From contig CAWJLS010000008.1 of the NCBI GenBank assembly GCA_963843755.1, positions 1 through 64,000 of the forward strand: 64,000 bases of DNA, in the 5' to 3' direction. Below, piece after piece: positions 1 through 6,926 of the stretch; position 1 is the first letter of the stretch, and every line of letters starts with the position of its first letter. The notes beneath the pieces were generated by a model that was given only the letters and a program-made list of their open reading frames with translations, did no database searches and had not been told where the DNA came from. The translations under genes were made by a program, and so were the position numbers. The stretch comes from CAWJLS01 sp963843755. Its GTDB lineage: Bacteria > Acidobacteriota > Thermoanaerobaculia > Multivoradales > DATKCC01.

Positions 1-3
1 CGT

Positions 4-255
4 ATGAGGCGCACAACCGTCAGTCTACCCGACGATCTCACGGAGCTCCTGCGCGACGAGGCGCGGCGACGCAGCACCTCCGTGTCCGAAGTGGTTCGCA
101 GGATCATCGCCCAGTCGCTCTTGGGATCGGAAACGAAGCCCCGGGAGATCCCGTTCGCCGGGATCATGGATGATCCGGAGATGGTCCAGAGCGACCAGAT
201 CGAGGACTTCCTCGAGGAGACCTGGACCGATGCCATCGATCGCGATCGTCGATAG
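4..255 (+). CDS. Ribbon-helix-helix antitoxin of a PIN module
   Basis: An 83-aa protein whose first 40 residues (RRTTVSLPDDLTELL, then an Arg-rich helix and SVSEVVRRI) read as a CopG/Arc-type ribbon-helix-helix DNA-binding domain. The acidic tail (residues 55-75) is the usual toxin-binding part of such antitoxins. The PIN toxin gene begins 26 bp before this stop codon, so the two are translationally coupled. The expected role, known for the family, is to neutralise the PIN nuclease and autorepress the operon. The ATG lies three bases from the window edge, so a longer upstream start cannot be excluded. The specific antitoxin family is not identified. Confidence 0.75.
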   Translation: MRRTTVSLPDDLTELLRDEARRRSTSVSEVVRRIIAQSLLGSETKPREIPFAGIMDDPEMVQSDQIEDFLEETWTDAIDRDRR

Positions 256-652
256 CGGTCCGCTGATCGCCGCGGCGAACCGGGCGGACAAGTACCACGT
301 CGCTGCACTCTCGGCGTTGCGCTCCCCGGAGCTTCGACTCGTCATCCCGGCCCTGTGCGTCGCCGAGGTGAGCCACGTCCTGCAGCAAAGTGCCGGTCCA
401 CGGGCCGAGGCGACCTTTCTCCGGTCATTGGAGGGATTCGACGTTCGGCTGCCGATGCCCGAGGACTGGAACCGAATCGCCGACCTGGTCGAGCAGTACT
501 CCGACTTCCCGTTGGGCGGGACGGACGCGACCGTCGTCGCCCTGGCCGAACGGCTCAAGACCGACCTGCTCCTGACCACCGACCACCGGCATTTCCGAGC
601 GGTTCGGCCGCTCCACTGTGAGAGCTTCCAGTTGCTGATCGACGAGCGATAG
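230..652 (+). CDS. PIN-domain ribonuclease toxin (VapC-like)
   Basis: A 140-aa protein of normal VapC size. The four acidic PIN positions are visible: D8 (IVDSGPL), E46 (CVAEVSHV), D99 (GGTDATVVALAE) and D118 (TTDHRHF). They would coordinate Mg2+ for single-strand RNA cleavage. The start chosen is the ATG at 230, which gives the canonical MPSIAIVDSG N-terminus; the longer open frame upstream codes an Arg/Ser-rich shadow of the antitoxin. The 26-bp overlap with the antitoxin is longer than the usual 1-4 bp. All catalytic residues are present, so it looks functional. Confidence 0.82.
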   Translation: MPSIAIVDSGPLIAAANRADKYHVAALSALRSPELRLVIPALCVAEVSHVLQQSAGPRAEATFLRSLEGFDVRLPMPEDWNRIADLVEQYSDFPLGGTDATVVALAERLKTDLLLTTDHRHFRAVRPLHCESFQLLIDER

Positions 653-677
653 CGGCGACCCATCTGAGAGAGAGGCC

Positions 678-1242
678 GTGGCGACGCTACGCAAGGTGAT
701 CTCCGGGGGCCAGACCGGCGTCGATCGGGCGGCGCTCGCGGCGGCGCGGGCGGCCGGGCTCGCGATCGGCGGCTGGTGCCCGCCCGGGCGGGCGAGCGAG
801 GCCGGCCCGATCCCTCTCGACCTGCCGCTCACCGAGACTCCCGCGGAGCGCAGCACGGACGCGCCCGACGTGCCCCGCTCGCTGCGCACCGAGTGGAACG
901 TGCGCGACGCGGACGCCACGCTGGTCCTCTCCCCGGCCGTCGGCGCGCCCGGCTTCCCTGGCTCCCCCGGCTCCCCCGGCTCCCCGACAACCGATGCGGA
1001 CGATCCGGGAACGACCTGGGCCGTGCGCTGCGCTGAGCGCTACGGCCGGCCGCTCCTGGTGGTCTCTCCGGAGCGCGCCGTCCGCGTCGTCCACCGCGCG
1101 GGAGATCGTCCGCTGGCTCGGCGCGCGAGAGATCGCCATCCTGAACGTGGCCGGCCCGAGCGAGACCACCTGCCCGGGGATCGGCGAGCGCGCCTTGGCG
1201 CTGCTCTCCGCGGTGTTCAAGGACGCTGCGCCGCCTGATTGA
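678..1242 (+). pseudogene. Putative molybdenum-carrier (SLOG-fold) protein, frameshifted
   Basis: The first ~130 residues from the GTG at 678 (VISGGQTGVDRAALAAA, GGWCPPGRASEAGPIP, RTEWNVRDADATLVLS) match the putative molybdenum carrier family, a Rossmann/SLOG relative proposed to bind a nucleotide-like ligand. After about position 1080 this frame becomes Arg-rich nonsense. The expected C-terminus (TAREIVRWLGAREIAILNVAGPSETTCPGIGERA) continues in another frame to the stop at 1242. A single indel between about 1065 and 1095 would restore the gene. It could be real decay or an assembly error. The protein also has an in-frame GSP repeat at 951-986. Confidence 0.72.
951..986 (+). repeat. In-frame GGCTCCCCC repeat in the molybdenum-carrier gene
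   Basis: Four near-identical 9-bp units encode GFPGSPGSPGSP between the LVLSPAVGAP segment and the WAVRCAERYG helix. The tract sits in what should be a surface loop of the family fold. It is one of several such tracts in the window. Confidence 0.6.
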
Positions 1243-1546
1243 TCGATTCGAATGTGCCCGTCTTCGATTGTGCCGGGGTGTTCGTGGCGGGAAGCGGCGG
1301 GATGAATTGGTCCGGGGCGGCCAGCTCGACGTTGACCCGGAGCTCCTCCTTCAGCTTCGGGATCGCCCAAAGGAGCTCGTCGCTGTCGGGAATCAGCTTG
1401 ACGTCGATGTCTACCGTGCTCGAGCGGAAGCCCAGGAGCACCGCTGTGACTCCACCAGTTACGTAAATCCGCGACGGCGAGGACGCCCGTGGACCGAGCG
1501 CGCGGAAGAACCGCTCGATCGTTTCGGAAGTCGCTAGCTCACGCAT
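1217..1546 (-). pseudogene. DUF6036-type nucleotidyltransferase, C-terminally truncated
   Basis: Residues 1-85 (MRELATSETIERFFRALG, YVTGGVTAVLLGFRSSTVDIDVKLIPDSDELL, LKEELRVNVELAAPDQFIP) match DUF6036/AbiEii-like nucleotidyltransferases, with the GG-x9-11-D-x-D type signature as TGG...VDIDVK. Family members usually run on for roughly another 80 residues. Here the ORF ends after an unrelated tail, PPLPATNTPAQSKTGTFESINQAAQRP, beside the broken molybdenum-carrier gene. I read it as a 3'-truncated gene. Its start overlaps the end of the upstream 91-aa gene by 13 bp, a preserved operon arrangement. The biological role of the intact pair is unknown to me; a toxin-antitoxin-like function is inferred only from the fold. 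Confidence 0.65.
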
Positions 1547-1809
1547 TCCGCGGCGTTCTCGAAGCTCACGAGGCGACCGACCCAGGCGTTGTACCGGAAG
1601 TGGGCGCTGTCGGAGTCCTCGGCGGCCAGGAAGAGGTAGAGGCGGTGCTCGGGATCCCTGAAGGTCCGCTTTGGCACGGGGATCCCGATGCGCCGCAAGC
1701 GCGGGGCACCGATCGAGACCAGCAGGGCGGCGACCGTCTCGTCGCGGCGTCGGAGGTCGGCCAGACCCTGGCGAACGAGGTCGCCTCCGGGAAGAGCGTC
1801 GTAGTTCAC
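1534..1809 (-). CDS. Small partner protein of the DUF6036 nucleotidyltransferase
   Basis: A 91-aa protein (YDALPGGDLVRQGLADLRRRDETVAALLVSIGAPRLRRIGIPVP...) starting at a GTG. Proteins of this appearance commonly precede DUF6036 nucleotidyltransferases. The stop overlaps the start of the next gene on the same strand, supporting a two-gene unit. No catalytic motif is visible, and the function is unknown. Because the partner is truncated, this gene may be an orphan remnant. Confidence 0.6.
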   Translation of the reverse strand: MNYDALPGGDLVRQGLADLRRRDETVAALLVSIGAPRLRRIGIPVPKRTFRDPEHRLYLFLAAEDSDSAHFRYNAWVGRLVSFENAAECVS

Positions 1810-1879
1810 GGGATGGATGCTAGCACTGCGGTCGCGCGTCGCGGCGCGGCTGCTGCTCCGCTTTGCTCTCGGTGCTCCG

Positions 1880-1902
1880 CGTGCCAGGTGAATGTTGGTG
1901 GC
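1880..1902 (+). repeat. Dispersed intergenic repeat, copy 1
   Basis: The core CGTGCCAGG-GAATG-TGG-GG recurs almost exactly at 5335-5357, each copy in a gap between accessory genes; the dashes are the few mismatched positions. The surrounding gap (1810-2019) has no other supported feature. Confidence 0.45.
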
Positions 1903-2019
1903 GCTCGATCTCCGTGTCCCAGGCCTCTGCGACCTGCCGGGGCCGCCCGGTGGGCTCCGCGTCGAGGCGCTCGAGGTCCGTCCGGTGCATCGTGCAGAGG
2001 AATCGTGTGGAGGGCCGCG

Positions 2020-2580
2020 TCAGCGCCCGAAGATCTCTCCCACCTGGAGGCGGAAGCCGGGGACGGCCGGGCTGGCGTCGACGGTGTCGGCCTCGGTGTA
2101 CGTCCGGGGTGGATGGTGGCGACGGTGAACGGTCAGCGTCCGCTCCGCGGGATCGACGACCCAGACGGCGCAGGAGCCGGCCGCCAGGAAGTCGCGGACC
2201 TTGTCGTCGATCGCCGTCGGGTGATTGCCCGGGGAGAGGACCTCGACCGCCAAGTCCGGTGCGCCTTCGAAGTACGGCCCACGGCACGCTTCGCTCGCGA
2301 GCCGTTCCGTGGCCACGAACGCCACGTCCGGGGCGCGCACGGTGTCCGGGTCCCTGGCGAGGACGAAGCCGGTCTCCGCCGCGTAGACCTCTCCCAGCCG
2401 ACGCTCCCGGACGAACGACCAGAGAATCCCGAAGACGTTGCCAGCGACACGGCCGTGCGCTTGGCCCGGCGGCGGCTCGCAAACGACGCTGCCCGCCACC
2501 AGCTCGGACAACCCCTCCTCGGGTGCGGCGTAGGGAAGATCCTCGGCGTGAACGTGGCACTTGAGCGACGGGTCGATCAT
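2020..2580 (-). CDS. Uma2 family (DUF820) endonuclease-like protein
   Basis: A 186-aa protein from the ATG at 2580. It has the Uma2/DUF820 layout: an N-terminal LPYAAPEEGLSELVAGSVVCEPPPG strand region, then TGFVLARDPDTVRAPDVAFVATERL and APDLAVEVLSPGNHPTAIDDKVRDFLAAGSCAVWVVDPAERTLTVH. The PD-(D/E)xK-like core residues (APDVAFV, DLAVEVLSP, DKVRDFLAAG) are present. The family is predicted to be nuclease-like with unknown biological substrate. It is a close paralogue of the gene at 3630-4190 on the other strand. The longer open frame upstream is dropped because homology begins at MIDPSLK. Confidence 0.8.
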   Translation of the reverse strand: MIDPSLKCHVHAEDLPYAAPEEGLSELVAGSVVCEPPPGQAHGRVAGNVFGILWSFVRERRLGEVYAAETGFVLARDPDTVRAPDVAFVATERLASEACRGPYFEGAPDLAVEVLSPGNHPTAIDDKVRDFLAAGSCAVWVVDPAERTLTVHRRHHPPRTYTEADTVDASPAVPGFRLQVGEIFGR

Positions 2581-2748
2581 GGTTGGCCTTTGGCCTTTCG
2601 AGGAAAACTGTAGCACGGCCAGAGAGACTAGTATCTCGTGGCGATAACTCGCGTCTGAATGGGTGGGGCGAGCAGAGCCCGCCGAAACCAGCGGCCGGGG
2701 CAGGAGTGGCCCGCCCCGGCCGGTGGATCGGCCGATCAATGGCTCGGC

Positions 2749-3210
2749 CTACGTCCGCGCCTCCACCCGCCGCATGAGCAGGCGGCCGAGGGTGGCGAGC
2801 TCGTCCTTCGGCAGGGCCTGGAGCAGGTGGGCGAGGGCACCGGTGTGGAGCAGGAGGCACCGGGCCGCGTGGAGCGGGTGGACGAGGGCCGGCTCCGGGC
2901 GCGCCAGGTGGCCCAGGTGGCGCCGGCCGTCGTGGAGCGGCACGCCGAGGCGCTTGGTCTTCGGGCTGACCGCGCGGTGATTGGGAATCGCCAACGCCGG
3001 CAGGGCCGCGGCCACCAGGTGCGCCGTCGGGCGCTCCCGGAGCACGGCCACCGCCCGGCCGCCGTCGGCCACCGGCTCGCCCCGGCGGGCCACCGCCCAC
3101 ACCGCGCCGCGGTCCGGGCTCACGTCGATCGGTTCCACGTCCCACGGCCCGCTCCAGCGCCCACCGCGGCCGAGCGCCGCCGGCGCCTCGTCCACCGACA
3201 GCTCGGGCAT
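2749..3210 (-). CDS. Conserved hypothetical protein between two Uma2 genes
   Basis: A 153-aa protein from the ATG at 3210 (MPELSVDEAPAALGRGGRWSGPWDVEPIDVSPDRGAVWAVARRGEPVADGG...). It is rich in Ala, Leu, Arg and His, has several His residues in the second half (GVPLHDGRRHLGHLARPEPALVHPLHAARCLLLH), and ends ELATLGRLLMRRVEART. No signal peptide, transmembrane segment or named domain is recognised. The N-terminal extension to 3393 is low-complexity Ser/Pro and was not used. Function unknown. Confidence 0.5.
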   Translation of the reverse strand: MPELSVDEAPAALGRGGRWSGPWDVEPIDVSPDRGAVWAVARRGEPVADGGRAVAVLRERPTAHLVAAALPALAIPNHRAVSPKTKRLGVPLHDGRRHLGHLARPEPALVHPLHAARCLLLHTGALAHLLQALPKDELATLGRLLMRRVEART

Positions 3211-3629
3211 CCCGGCCTGCAAGAGAAACCCGGGGCGAAAGGCGTTCGGAAAGGACGTGCGAGAGGCCTTCGAGGGGGGAGGATTCGACGGGGTGGGAGT
3301 CGAAGAGTGGCGAGGGGACGGACTGCTATCCTTCAGACAAGTCTGCATTGGAGGATCACGCTCCTTTGCGGATGAGGCCCGGGCGAGCTCCACCTCGCTC
3401 GGGCCGTTTGCGTTTCGAAGGCTCGTGTCACGAGGTTGATCTGTGCCCGATGACCTCGATCGGCCTCCGGCTTGATTTACGCCACACTACCGCGAAATCG
3501 GCAATCTGTCAACAGCCGAAACACCCATGCCGCACGAGTCATCTAGCGCCGTTGACAGCGGCGACATCCACGAGAAGAGAACCCGCGAAGAGAGACATTT
3601 AGTATGGTTGTGTGCCAGAGGAGAGATCC
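3211..3629. other. Intergenic gap with a strong hairpin
   Basis: This 419-bp gap separates divergent genes. The only clear structure is an inverted repeat with 12-bp arms at 3376-3387 and 3394-3405 and a 6-base loop; one base pair is a G-T wobble. The downstream T-run on the + strand is weak (GTTTGCGTTT), so it may be a degenerate terminator or a palindromic repeat element. Promoters for both flanking genes should lie here, but I cannot point to convincing hexamers. Confidence 0.45.
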
Positions 3630-4190
3630 ATGGACGTTTCTTCGCCGAGCCGCAGACTGACCGCCGAGGACCTTCCCTACGAAGCGCCGGAGGAGGGTCT
3701 TTCCGAGCTGGTGCACGGGGAGATCCTCCGCGAGCCGTCGCCGGGCGAGGAGCATGGCTGGGTGGGAGCCAACCTCTTGATCCCCCTGGGTCGATTCATC
3801 CAGGAGAACCGGCTCGGGCGGGTCTACCTCGCGGAGACCGGCTTCGTCCTCGCCCGCGATCCGGACACCGTGCGCGCTCCGGACATCGCGTTCGTTTCGC
3901 AGGAGCGCCTCGACGCAGAGGTGCGCCGCGGCCCGTACTTCGAGGGTGCCCCCGACCTGGCGGTCGAGGTGCTCTCGCCGGGGAATTCGCCGCGGGAGAT
4001 CGGAGCGAAGGTCCGGAACTTCCTGGCTGCCGGCTCGCGCGCGGTGTGGATCGTCGACCCGTCGTCCCGGACGGTGATGATCCATCAGCGCGACCGCATC
4101 CCCGAGACCCTGCTCGAGACCGATGTCCTCGACGGCGGTTCCGCTGTCCCCGGCTTTCGCCTGCCGGTGCGGGCGATCTTCGAGCCGTAA
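3630..4190 (+). CDS. Uma2 family (DUF820) endonuclease-like protein, second copy
   Basis: A 186-aa protein. The ATG at 3630 is preferred over the upstream GTG at 3612 because AGGAGAG sits 5-6 bp before it. The domain matches the 2020-2580 paralogue segment by segment: LTAEDLPYEAPEEGLSELVHGEILREPSPGEEHG, AETGFVLARDPDTVRAPDIAFVSQERLDAE, APDLAVEVLSPGNSPREIGAKVRNFLAAGSRAVWIVDPSSRTVMIH. Both are 186 aa, so neither is truncated. The substrate and biological role of the family are unknown. The two copies point in opposite directions around the 2749-3210 gene. Confidence 0.82.
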   Translation: MDVSSPSRRLTAEDLPYEAPEEGLSELVHGEILREPSPGEEHGWVGANLLIPLGRFIQENRLGRVYLAETGFVLARDPDTVRAPDIAFVSQERLDAEVRRGPYFEGAPDLAVEVLSPGNSPREIGAKVRNFLAAGSRAVWIVDPSSRTVMIHQRDRIPETLLETDVLDGGSAVPGFRLPVRAIFEP

Positions 4191-4246
4191 GGGAGGGCGG
4201 TGGGACGGCGGGCCCGCCGTGTTAGCATCAACCTACGGAGGTGGAT

Positions 4247-4543
4247 ATGGAGCTATCCAAGAAGACGACGATCCTCTTTCCGCCCGATCTCCATGAGCAC
4301 CTGGTTCGTCAGGCCGAGAGGGAAGGGACGAGCCTCGGTGAGCTCGTTCGTCGAGCCTGCCGGATCGAGTATGGCTACAGCTCGAGGGAAGAGCGCCGCC
4401 GCGCTCTGGACGAGTTGCTATCCCTCGATCTGCCGGTCGGAGGAACGGACGAGATGAAGCGCGAGTCGGTCCCGACGCCGGAAGAGATCTTCCGGGAGAA
4501 ACGCCCTCGGCATCACGCGGCCAGGAGGACGCGGTCGCGGTGA
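4247..4543 (+). CDS. RHH-type antitoxin of the second PIN module
   Basis: A 98-aa protein, MELSKKTTILFPPDLHEHLVRQAEREGTSLGELVRRACRIEYG, with ribbon-helix-helix features in the first 45 residues (a TTILFPPDLHEHL strand-helix and TSLGELVRRAC). The acidic then basic tail (TDEMKRESVPTPEEIFREKRPRHHAARRTRSR) is the probable toxin-binding part. A GGAGGTG ribosome-binding site at about 4237 fits the ATG at 4247 better than the GTG at 4241. The stop overlaps the toxin start by 4 bp. Expected role: neutralise the PIN toxin and repress the pair. Confidence 0.72.
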   Translation: MELSKKTTILFPPDLHEHLVRQAEREGTSLGELVRRACRIEYGYSSREERRRALDELLSLDLPVGGTDEMKRESVPTPEEIFREKRPRHHAARRTRSR

Positions 4544-4941
4544 TTCTCCTGGATACGAACCTCTTCATGTACGCCGCTGGCGCAGACCACCCGAACAAGG
4601 CACCTGCCGGTCGGTTCTTGGAGCGGGTTGCGTCGGAGGAGGTCGAGGCGGTGATCGACGCTGAGACGTTGCAGGAGATCCTCCACCGGTATCGCGCCAT
4701 CCGACGATGGGGAGATGGGCGCCGGGTCTACGACCTCGCGCGCACTCTGGTTCCCGCCGTCTTACCCGTCACTGCGCCGATCCTCGACAGGGCGCGAACC
4801 CTGATGGATCAATATCCGGGGCTCATGGCTCGCGACGCGCTGCACGCGGCGGTCGCCCTCGACCACACGGGCGGTGCAATTTGCAGCTTCGACGACGACT
4901 TCGATGCGATCGAGGGAGTCCGGAGAACCTCGCCGCGCTGA
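4540..4941 (+). CDS. PIN-domain ribonuclease toxin (VapC-like), second module
   Basis: A 133-aa protein from a GTG that overlaps the antitoxin stop (GTGA). The PIN acids are visible: D5 (MILLDTNLFMYA), E42/E46 (DAETLQEILHRY), D99 (MARDALHAAVAL) and D118-D119 (CSFDDDFDAIEGV). These define a Mg2+-dependent RNase of the VapC group. The length is typical and no lesion is seen. It differs in sequence from the 230-652 PIN protein, so the two modules are not recent duplicates. Confidence 0.82.
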   Translation: MILLDTNLFMYAAGADHPNKAPAGRFLERVASEEVEAVIDAETLQEILHRYRAIRRWGDGRRVYDLARTLVPAVLPVTAPILDRARTLMDQYPGLMARDALHAAVALDHTGGAICSFDDDFDAIEGVRRTSPR

Positions 4942-5209
4942 GCCGAAGTCGTTCGCCGACCACCAGCTCGTAGCTCGTCGTGCAACGTCCTCCAACTGCG
5001 TGGCACGTCGCGTCGGGGACCGACTCCACCTGCTCGATCGCGGAGGTGAGGGCATCACCAAAGGACGGCGCCGCGCGAATGAAATCGGTGTAGCCGACGC
5101 GATCGACCTCGCCCAGTGTCGCGTCATCACATCCCGTCTCGAACAGAGCGTCGATGGCCGACGCGTCGAGCTCGCCATGGAGGATCAGTGTGACTTCGTA
5201 CTTGGACAC
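4823..5209 (-). pseudogene. Conserved hypothetical N-terminal fragment
   Basis: From a GTG at 5209 the first ~68 residues look genuine (SKYEVTLILHGELDASAIDALFETGCDDATLGEVDRVGYTDFIRAAPSFGDALTSAIEQVESVPDAT). They resemble small proteins that normally continue into a helix-turn-helix-like segment. After about 4995 the frame turns Cys/Arg-rich and then runs antisense through the end of the PIN toxin, so the natural C-terminus is probably lost. I cannot name the family. It may have been cut when the toxin module came to lie next to it. Confidence 0.45.
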
Positions 5210-5334
5210 GCTGGGTCTTCTCCTACGAGGTCACCCTACCTCCGACCTCCAACAGCGGCGCAAGCCTCTGGTTTGGCTTCAACCCAGGACCGCTGGAGGT
5301 TCCTCGTAGGCCCCTTTCTCCGTGCGACTCTTCA

Positions 5335-5357
5335 CGTGCCAGGGGAATGGTGGGGTG
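5335..5357 (+). repeat. Dispersed intergenic repeat, copy 2
   Basis: Near-identical to 1880-1902 (CGTGCCAGGGGAATGGTGGG here). It lies in the 157-bp gap 5210-5366, which holds no other supported feature. Its relation to the nearby REP-associated transposase gene is unproven. Confidence 0.45.
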
Positions 5358-5366
5358 GGATCTCGA

Positions 5367-5627
5367 TTACTCCAGCGGAGCGATCTTCTCGAGGCGTTCG
5401 AGCCTTTCGGCTCGCCCCCACTGGCGCTGGAGGTCATCTTGGTGGAGTGCTGCCCACTCGGCCACCAGGCCCATCGCCCGTGGCGGCAGCTTCCCGTCGA
5501 CGACCGCGAGCGTCGCAATGTCGATCCGCGCTTCGAAGGAGCCGTACTCGGCGTGGAAATGAGGAGGAGCGTGGTCTCCGAAGTACATCCGGATCACAAT
5601 GCCTTAGAACCGGCAGAGCTCAGGCAC
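5367..5627 (-). pseudogene. DUF4160 protein with in-frame stop at codon 8
   Basis: The conserved body IRMYFGDHAPPHFHAEYGSFEARIDIATLAVVDGKLPPRAMGLVAEWAALH is a textbook DUF4160 domain. Reading upstream in the same frame gives GTG start-PELCRF-TAA-GIVIRMYF. The TAA (5604-5606) falls exactly where the family has Tyr or Phe in its usual RFYGIVIRMY stretch, so one base change has probably created a stop. A GTG at 5597 could still restart translation and give a 76-aa protein. The GTG at 5627 would overlap the end of the DUF2442 gene by 8 bp. Function of the family is unknown; it is often paired with DUF2442. Confidence 0.65.
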
Positions 5628-5907
5628 TCTGCCTCAGAGCGCGAAGCCTCGGGAACACGTCCTCCGGGGATTGGCCTGTGAGCCACATGTACACGGAGTC
5701 CGGGCAGAGCTCGATCTCGTCGGTCCAAGCGATGGCGTTGCCGGGGCCGATGTGGACTCGACGGAACGCCTCGGGATCGTTCCACAGCTCGAAGACTCCT
5801 CGGCCCGCGAAGCGAGACAGATCGACCTCTCCCTCCGCGCCGTCCGAATAGCGGACCCAGATCCGATGGTCTGAGCGAGCTCCAACTTCGAGTGGCTTGG
5901 GTGTCAT
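5620..5907 (-). CDS. DUF2442 domain protein
   Basis: A 95-aa protein from the ATG at 5907: MTPKPLEVGARSDHRIWVRYSDGAEGEVDLSRFAGRGVFELWNDPEAFRRVHIGPGNAIAWTDEIELCPDSVYMWLTGQSPE. The pattern (VRYSDGAEGEVDLS, FELWNDPEAFRRVHI, GNAIAWTDEIELCPDSVYM) is diagnostic of DUF2442, a small fold that usually travels with DUF4160. It is the first gene of that pair, and the partner carries an internal stop. Function is unknown; roles in toxin-antitoxin-like loci have been suggested by context. The open frame extends to 6006 but homology begins at MTPKPLEV. Confidence 0.78.
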   Translation of the reverse strand: MTPKPLEVGARSDHRIWVRYSDGAEGEVDLSRFAGRGVFELWNDPEAFRRVHIGPGNAIAWTDEIELCPDSVYMWLTGQSPEDVFPRLRALRQSA

Positions 5908-5993
5908 CGCTCTCCTCGCGCCCGATCGTATCAACTCGCCGTGCTGGCAAGGTGCCGTGCGACCACGGCCCTTCATCCCGTCCTTCCTGGTAG

Positions 5994-6926
5994 ATGGGAC
6001 GCCCACTACGCCACATCCCGCCAGGCCACATGGTCGAGGTCACGAACCGGACCTTCCAGAAGCGCTACCTGCTGCTTCCCACGCGGAAGCTGCACCGGAT
6101 CGTGCGCGGTGTCCTGGGCCGCGTGCAGCGCAAACTCTCGATGCCGATCCAAGGTTTCACCTTCGCCTCGAACCACTTCCACCTGCTGGTGACGCCGAAG
6201 GACGCCGAACACCTGGCCAGCTTCATGCGCCGCGTCGAACAGAAGCTTTCCGTCGAGGTGACACACCTCTACGACTGGGAAGGCTCCCTCTGGCAGGACC
6301 GCTACCATGCCATACCAATTGAAAATGACGAACGCGCGCAGGTCGGCAGGCTGCGGTACATCCTGAGCCACGGAGTCAAAGAGGGCCTTGTCGGACGGTG
6401 CGCGGAGTGGCCCGGAGCCCACTGTGTGACCGCCCTGACCGAGGGCGAGCGCCTCACCGGCACCTGGTACGACCGGACCGCCCAGTACCGGGCGAACCGG
6501 TGGAGTGGAGAGACCGTCGACGAAGAGCAATTCACTGAGGACGAGGAGATCGTCCTGACCCCTCTGCCCTGCTGGGCGCACCACACGGAAGAGGAGCGCC
6601 GCGACTTCGTGCGGGAGATGATCGCCAAGATCGAGGCCGAAGCGGCGGCCAAGCACCGCGCGCAGGGCACGAGGCCCCTTGGCGTCAAGAAGATCCTCCG
6701 GCACCACCCCTGGGAGCGACCGAAGACGGCGAAGAGATCGCCTCGCCCTTGGTGCCATGCGGTGACCAAGGAAGGCCGGGAGCTCCTGAAGCGCGCCTAC
6801 CAGCTCTTCGCCGCGGCCTTTCGCGACGCCGCCGAGCTGCTCAAGGACGGCGTGCCCAACCCGCCCTTCCCGGAAGGCAGCTTCCCGCCGGGAAGGCTCT
6901 TCGTGCCCCACACGGCGCCTGGATAG
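5994..6926 (+). CDS. REP-associated tyrosine transposase (Y1/IS200-like)
   Basis: A 310-aa protein. The N-terminal ~170 residues form a Y1_Tnp/HUH nuclease domain: PGHMVEVTNRTFQKRYLL, the HUH-type FASNHFHLLV, and EGSLWQDRYHAIPIENDE. The C-terminal ~130 residues, containing HHTEEERRDFVREM, are the extension seen in chromosomal RAYT-like proteins rather than in IS200 transposases. Known relatives act on palindromic REP sequences as single-stranded DNA nucleases and are not self-mobile insertion sequences. No IS ends are visible. A palindrome lies just downstream (6972-6997). The gene appears intact. Confidence 0.8.
   Translation: MGRPLRHIPPGHMVEVTNRTFQKRYLLLPTRKLHRIVRGVLGRVQRKLSMPIQGFTFASNHFHLLVTPKDAEHLASFMRRVEQKLSVEVTHLYDWEGSLWQDRYHAIPIENDERAQVGRLRYILSHGVKEGLVGRCAEWPGAHCVTALTEGERLTGTWYDRTAQYRANRWSGETVDEEQFTEDEEIVLTPLPCWAHHTEEERRDFVREMIAKIEAEAAAKHRAQGTRPLGVKKILRHHPWERPKTAKRSPRPWCHAVTKEGRELLKRAYQLFAAAFRDAAELLKDGVPNPPFPEGSFPPGRLFVPHTAPG

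Noticed and set aside
5994..6926. Active IS200/IS605 insertion sequence
   Set aside because: The protein has the long C-terminal extension of chromosomal RAYTs, and no element ends or TnpB gene are present.
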